NCBI GenBank assembly: GCA_008360955.1 | Contig: LUCM01008174.1 | Coordinates: forward strand, 130,278 to 194,277 | Reading direction: 5' to 3' | DNA length: 64,000 nt | Origin: Fasciolopsis buskii | Taxonomy: Eukaryota > Platyhelminthes > Trematoda > Plagiorchiida > Fasciolidae | Shown here: piece after piece, positions 58,200 to 64,000 of the stretch | How the letters are laid out: every line of letters begins with the position of its first letter | Position numbering within the stretch: the first letter of the stretch is position 1 | The notes under the pieces: generated by a model | Told to the model about the DNA's origin: nothing | Database searches by the model: none | Seen by the model: only the letters and a program-made list of their open reading frames with translations | Position numbers and translations under genes: made by a program

Positions 58200-59935
58200 T
58201 CGCCACTCCGCTGCACATTCAGTGGTATTTTATGTCGAGTATTTTCCTGGTGTTTATCTCAAATGAAAGGCCACGAAGTTGGAGTTGCTGTGACCTGTGT
58301 GGTTTTACCAAATTCTTTTTTAATCTAGTTAATCTAATCAAGAAAAAAATTACGTGTCACCTCAAAACCTTAGCTCGCCTAGTAGCTGGCAGGCAAAAGA
58401 AAACGAAATAAGAATAGCCTGATGAATAGGTGAGAGCTGGTCTTTCGCTGTTAGAACGATTTCATTGAATTGTCAGTGAAAATCACCTGCACAGATTGAA
58501 AACTTTGGAACTTTGATCTTTGAAAGGCAAGGCATGCAGCACAAATTTAATGTGGACGATCGGTGCATCCTCACAGATACCAAAAACTCCTTAACCGAGT
58601 CCCAGCCACAATCGAAGCGCTCCAGATGGCACTACAAAGTAGTTTTGTTTGTCAACTCTTCACTAATTCGACCGTTTTATTCATTACCATGGTGACATAA
58701 GACAAATTTAATTAAGCCTCATTTCAAGGCTGAATCCTCGTGATTCTGTTGAACACGGCATTTATTCTGCAACTAACGGGTAGCTGGATTACTCCTTGCT
58801 TGAGGTGTTGAATTTTGAAAGTAAAAACTGCAATCTGATTTCCTATTACTTGTGATCCGCGTTCATCGACGAAGCCCAGTTTCGGATCGAAAAATCGCGT
58901 TGAATTTCCTAGTCTCTAACATTCACCGATACCGTTCTACTGGGTGGCTGATTGCTAGCATCTTATGCATCCACTTTGGTTATATCATCATTTTACCCTG
59001 ACATTTATCATTTGCCTTCCTAGTCAAACATATTCTCGACTGCTTCCCCGATTGTGAGTGACATGAGATGTATAACTTACGGGTTGCCATTCATCCGGGT
59101 GAAAGAAGATATTCAACACCGTCAACCTGAAAATTCATCCGGACTGTCCACATATTTGGAGGTCTTACGCTAGTCGCCCGTGAGCTGAGGTCATTGCCAT
59201 CCGTGCAATTTTTTAAACAGCCTAGTTCCATTTTTTTTGCGTGTGAGGAAATTTCGACACGTGTCGGCTAACCCGATTACAAATGCTGGCACAATGATGC
59301 ATGGGATTAGGTTCACCAACAGGTCCAGGAATAAAACAGAACAGTAAAGGACTGAACACGATCCTGATTACTACCAGTGTGTTATCAAACTGATCTTTCC
59401 CCCATCGACCTATCCGGGTCGTTTTCCTTCCATTTACTCAGAATTCGGCAAAACATTTCCCCGCTTTTTAGATGACGGGAGCACAAGCTCCACTGTTGTC
59501 GCGTACACTATCTGATTGAAAACCAAGACAATGGAGAATGCCCTCTGGTAAACTACACTGTTCTCTGATTCGATGCACTGAATTTTTGCAATGAAAACAT
59601 GTTGATGGGGTTTAGTTCAAACACTCGAACCCGATATTCATGCCTTTTTGCGTGTTCGTGTGGGGTTTGCGAATAAACATGTCATGCGACTTTCGTAATG
59701 ACATAGGTACCCTCAATTTATACAACAGAGATATAACTAATATTTTCATTTGTGATTTCAAAAGTAAGTGGGATAAGTTGCGTCCATCACTTGAACATGA
59801 ATGATTGCAAACGCCAAGGAAAGAGACTGAAACGGTAGACACGTGCCAGATCATGACACTGCTGTTCCTGTACTGTCGAGCAATCGGTCGATCCATTTCG
59901 AATTATTCGATTTCCAAATGGTTGAGAATAACCGT
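58200..59935. other. Non-coding stretch
   Basis: A minus-strand frame at 59612-59896 reads LLYKLRVPMSLRKSHDMFIR and may be a LINE remnant; not enough to call. Confidence 0.35.
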
Positions 59936-59939
59936 CGGA

Positions 59940-60045
59940 GATCAGTTAGCCAACTAACTAACTTACTCACTAAATAACTGAATAAATAAGCAAGTAGACA
60001 AATAACTAATCAACTAACGAACGAACGAACGAACGAACGAACGAA
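59940..60045 (+). repeat. Degenerate tetranucleotide array ending in (ACGA)n
   Basis: A drifting AACT/AATA-type array (59940-60015) passes into seven perfect ACGA units (60016-60044). Confidence 0.85.
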
Positions 60046-60049
60046 GTAC

Positions 60050-61370
60050 AGGGTTAACTGTTAAATGAATGACTATGGTGACGGGTCGAGTGACCTTAAT
60101 TTTTTTCGGTGAAACCATCATTCTGCTCTTCACGCTCATCATCTTTTAATTGCATGTTTCCCATCATTCGTTTGAGGTCCTTTTCGTTATTTGTAAACTA
60201 GCAAGTTTACACTCACTGAAGTGAAAAATTGGTTTCAAGTGCCTATATGGTACACGTGAGTACGCTTAATATTACTTGGTTGGTTAGTGCGTTGGAACAC
60301 TAATCTTTCCGTTGAGAACTTCGGCGTCATGATGTTGCTAGATCGGTAGATTATACAGAGGTTAACTGATAATTTATAATAATTAATACTGGATAAAGTA
60401 AGTAGTTCGGGCAAAATGATCAACCCCTTTTTATGTAACCATCGATAGTTCTGGTTTGTCGTTTTAGCTTACCCCGACTGACAGGAAATTTCTACAGTTC
60501 GGTAAATCATTTCTTCTGTAGTTCGTGCAGACAGGAAATGACCTTTTAATTTACAATGTATCAAACCACCTGAAAAACCCACTGAGAGCTACTGGATTCT
60601 ATCTAACAATAAAACAAATTAGAAGAGCATCAGACTACTTTTTCATTATCAAGGATTTTCGATTTTACAGGAAAAAAATAGACGGAGAATTAAAACAGAA
60701 ATACGCACCACGGACAACAGTTAGATGCTTCACATATACTAGGCTATACCGTATGATGTTTCTTCGCATGCGGATATAGGAACTGGAACCAATTTTATAC
60801 TGATCAAGCCAGCATAAGTTTGGGCGATGGGAAGCGCGAACACAAATATGTTATAGAAAGAAGTAACCCAAGTCCCGTTTTAATTAGGTCGCGATTCTGG
60901 ACTAGAAAACTACGAAATTAAAAGGGAGTTTTTGTAGGATAAAAATTTATCCACATGGTTCTTTTAAGAGACATGAGTTAAATCACCCAAACACCTAAAT
61001 GACTAAGGCAATGAAGAGTTAAATACGCAGGCAAGACCTGCCGCTGTATCGTTATAATTCTTGATATTTTATATGAATAAGACATAGAACTGAATCACGG
61101 AGGGGTTAAGCTTCTCGTGTCAAACGTGTACGCCTAGGATTAAATTCAAGGCTACAGAAACCAAGTGGAATGAGATGTACTGTTTCGTGTTTATGATGAC
61201 CGAGGAGTTCTGAGTCCAAGTTTAACGAAGCATATGAAATTTCGGTCAACTGCACCCATGCCTTGATGCTGTCACCCTGATCCACGATGAGACGTCAAAG
61301 GGGGCGAACGGAATATTTCGGAAAATATGTTGCACCATCTACGTTTTATATCAGAATTCAGGATTCTTTT
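60050..61370. other. Non-coding stretch
   Basis: AT-rich; no splice-supported frame or recognised repeat. Confidence 0.45.
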
Positions 61371-61373
61371 CAG

Positions 61374-61537
61374 GCCACGAGTAACCGATTTTCCACTTCC
61401 CAACCAGATCACCCAGAGAAATTTGGGGATTCAGTTACGAACTGTCTGGTGCGATCAACGACCTGTTTGACAAATGCGGATAACGAAACTCACAAGGAGA
61501 GGCAGAAAAACTGGTACTTTGACGACCTTTTACTTTG
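61374..61537 (+). CDS. Candidate exon, unrecognised plus-strand gene
   Basis: The acceptor ggattcttttcag (61373) and a GTAAGA donor (61538) bound 164 nt. They encode TSNRFSTSQPDHPEKFGDSV, TNCLVRSTTCLTNADNETHK and ERQKNWYFDDLLL. The frame is hydrophilic with two Cys and an Asn-Glu-Thr glycosylation-like site. Both splice signals are good. It leaves two bases (TG). No family is recognised and neighbouring exons were not found. Confidence 0.4.
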
Positions 61538-61959
61538 GTAAGATTAAGAAAACCTCATGTGGGGATCGTCACATGTCTGCTTTGTACACAAGTTATTCGA
61601 ATTTGTTATGAAGAAGACAGTACATAAACATTCTTACCATAAAATTTTAGTACTAATTTCTAGTGATACCCGGCTGAACACGCAGTGCATATAGCAGAAC
61701 AGTGTGGACCGTGAATTTTGCCCTAAAAGAATGGTGTACTCAATGTCTGGCTCATTTGGTCAACGAACTTCATGGCGTCAACTCAGTTTGGAAGCCGTTT
61801 ACTAGTAGTCGCAATATTCATTCATGATACATGATGAATCCGCTAAAAGGTAACCTTTTATCACATTATTTTTTGTACTATAGGGTGAAAACTATCAACA
61901 ATCATAGAGTAGGATTGGGCAAAGGGCTTTTAAGTTTTTTTCACATTGTAATGCTTATT

Positions 61960-62620
61960 TCATGGAGTTTGATCTCCCCCTTCAGAGCAAATTTTCAATC
62001 TTCTTTAATTTTCAAAACCGGTCGTGCTGCTGGCGTGGATGGAGTGTTTCTATTCTTCCTAAATTTCCAATGCCTTCTTCCACGAAAATTATGGCTTCCC
62101 TTTTGAACAAAACTTTCATCAGGGATGTTATTCCAGCTTCTCGGAAACCTTCAACAGCTAGTTCGAGTCGAAAAATACTCGGTCTTAAACACCTTATCAC
62201 CCGATGAGTGTAATTCGGAGACATTTGGGTCACCTAGTCAATTTGTTTCTCAATGCTTGAACTGTAGTGTAAAGTCAATTAACTTGGTCTTTTTTATTTT
62301 TTCTTCTTCCTGTGCTTCGGTCAAAGCTTCGCTCCTTCATAAGATCGAGTATTTTGGCTGCCCTATTTCTATAATGCTGGGGTTAAAAAGATTACTTTTC
62401 CAACAGAATCAAACAAACCAAATTTGGCTGCAATTTATTGGGGTCCTTCGATTAAAAAAGCTCCCGTGCTCTTGAAGACGCTGGCTTCCCATATCTTTTC
62501 ACTATCTATCTTCCCGATTTAGCCCTGCAACCGACTGCGTAACTTCTCAAGTTTGCAGCTCATATGGCACTATGCCAGTCTGTTTCCACAGCATCTGACT
62601 TTTGATCTTTTTCGGACAGC
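61960..62620 (+). mobile_element. Decayed LINE reverse transcriptase (jockey/CR1-like)
   Basis: Order of motifs on plus, in changing frames: GRAAGVDGV (fingers, 62022-62050), IMASLLNKTFIRDVIPASRK (62088-62150), SLLHKIEYFG...LLFQQNQTNQI (palm, about 62320-62420), then LFTIYLPDLALQPTA, a stop, and LLKFAAHMALCQSVSTASDF (62490-62600). KFAAHM occupies the place of the catalytic F/YADD box, so both active-site Asp residues are lost. Several frameshifts and stops show a long-dead copy. It is distinct in sequence from the LINE remnant at 28391. Confidence 0.75.
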
Positions 62621-64000
62621 TTTCCCAACATCCCGAACCTCGCATTCGGTCATCAACGCTGCCACAATTCCACACCACCGGGCTTATCATTTGATTGCAT
62701 TAGGAAATTACTGCTCTCGCCCCTTCAAATTCGTAAACTAAGGCAGTTTAGCGCTAAGCAATCTGTCATTACTTTTATTTATCAAAGCTTTCGACTTGTC
62801 GTATTCTATTACTGCTCAATTGTCTTTTTCAAACAATTTAGAATGAATTTTTCCACAGTTTAAAGGAGACTGTTTTTTATTCCGTTTAATCTAATCACCG
62901 ATCAAGTAAAACATCTGCACTTTAAAGGACGCAAAAACATTTCCATGAAAATATTTACAAACCTCATTCATTTTTTTACGTTATAGACCATCTTTATTTT
63001 GTTCAGATCCACCCAACTGTTCAATATTCGGACTAATCCTTCGTGCAGCAGTGTTAATGACAATCCCGTTGCACTTTACCGCCCACGAATTCCGGTTAAG
63101 AGGGACGAATTCACGAGCATAGCTTCATTCTAATTCTCAAGGCTGAATATATCTTTTCTAGTATTAACCATCCTTCCTCACCCGCCCTCCTAGTTGTACT
63201 TCCCAGTGGCCCGTGTTTAACTCTCCGGAAATTCATCCGTATCCACAGAGCACAGTCTTGAGATGGGTGAGACCAGGATACGTTGGAGTTATTCAAACGC
63301 GTCGACGGGCCCTTTCTGATTTCAACTGTTTGGGCAGCACAGACAAGTCTGTGCAAACTAAAAATAGATATTTTTCAACAATCCCAATGATATGGATGGC
63401 GAAACACAACATAACGCAGGACAAATTAGTTTACAATGACTGACCACGAGATACGTCAAATCAATTAGGTTTTCTTTACCTCATTGTTTTTGTCTCATTT
63501 TTATAACAATAGTTAAGCTTTTTCCCCGAAATTCTGCAACGCACCCTTGATTTCTTGTAGTGACTACTGTGTTCTACCTGATGGTGGAAGGACAAAATTT
63601 TTTCCGAAAACGTACGGCTGGTTTCGCAATTATTGCTGTTCGTTAGAACAGTGGACTCGGTGCTCTCACGTCCAGTCATCTCCAAATCCGCAAGTTGATT
63701 TGTTACGTTTCCAGCGAAACTTCATTTGGTTCATTAAGCAACTTGAATGGATGAGGATTTTATCCTTCCGGTCGCATATGAAACATACTGCTTAGAAAAA
63801 TACTTTGGAGACTTGTTCCTCTTGTTGCAGGCTAGCCATGTCTAATCGAAGAAGAATTCCGAGGAATTACCGCGGGATGCAAATTATTTCGCCTTATAAT
63901 CAAGTCCCAAATTACTGAAGTGAGATTCTGGTGAGAAAAGCCCAATTAATTCGGAATGGGACCCGGGCCACTAACCGATCGGCCGATACAAAAACCACCA
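62621..64000. other. Non-coding stretch, possibly LINE 3' part at its start
   Basis: Short frames after 62620 may be the downstream part of the LINE; a plus frame at 63213-63443 overlaps a minus frame at 63111-63356. Nothing is supported as a gene. Confidence 0.35.

Noticed and set aside
1..64000. CRISPR arrays, bacterial operons, ribosomal RNA genes
   Set aside because: No regularly spaced direct repeats, no ribosome-binding-site and ORF chains, and no conserved rRNA blocks were seen; the sequence is eukaryotic in style.

Overview
This is a eukaryotic nuclear window, most likely from a parasitic flatworm (a fluke-like trematode). Evidence: there are no bacterial operons or long ORFs. Short coding exons carry GT..AG splice sites and are separated by long AT-rich introns. 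Decayed LINE reverse transcriptases, tRNA-like SINEs and simple repeats are scattered throughout. The flatworm assignment is an inference from this style, not proof; a nucleotide search would settle it.

The one gene I can name lies on the minus strand at 649-2221. It is a RhoGAP-domain protein of the ARHGAP19 type, with four exons whose splice phases join without a break. Two serine-rich minus-strand exons at 4063-4759 lie upstream and may be its N-terminal part or a separate gene. From about 8.2 to 18.7 kb there is a series of plus-strand candidate exons (8229, 8449, 9779, 10132, 11764, 15246, 17530, 18467). Several neighbours are phase-compatible, so they may belong to one unrecognised long gene. 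At 31.8-33.5 kb two candidate genes face each other tail to tail: plus-strand exons ending at 32479 and minus-strand exons ending at 32651. At 46.6-47.5 kb two phase-matched plus exons encode a Cys/His-rich protein. Single exon candidates lie at 13691 (-), 23860 (+), 24805 (-), 30477 (-), 53685 (+), 56277 (-), 57917 (+) and 61374 (+). No candidate gene can be followed from start to stop with certainty.

Mobile DNA: two dead LINE reverse-transcriptase remnants (28391-29100 minus, 61960-62620 plus) and a possible third (18066-18303). There are three or four copies of a tRNA-like SINE with a shared body (10795, 40125, 46921, perhaps 7680). A fold-back element at 54657-55062 has arms of about 88 nt enclosing a Val(CAC) tRNA-like fold, and a solo copy of its arm lies at 9401. 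Microsatellites and several perfect hairpins are also present.

The remaining sequence, more than three quarters of the window, is intron or intergenic DNA in which I see no gene. All exon calls were made by eye from open frames, splice signals and residue composition. Apart from the RhoGAP gene, treat them as candidates to test against RNA-seq.
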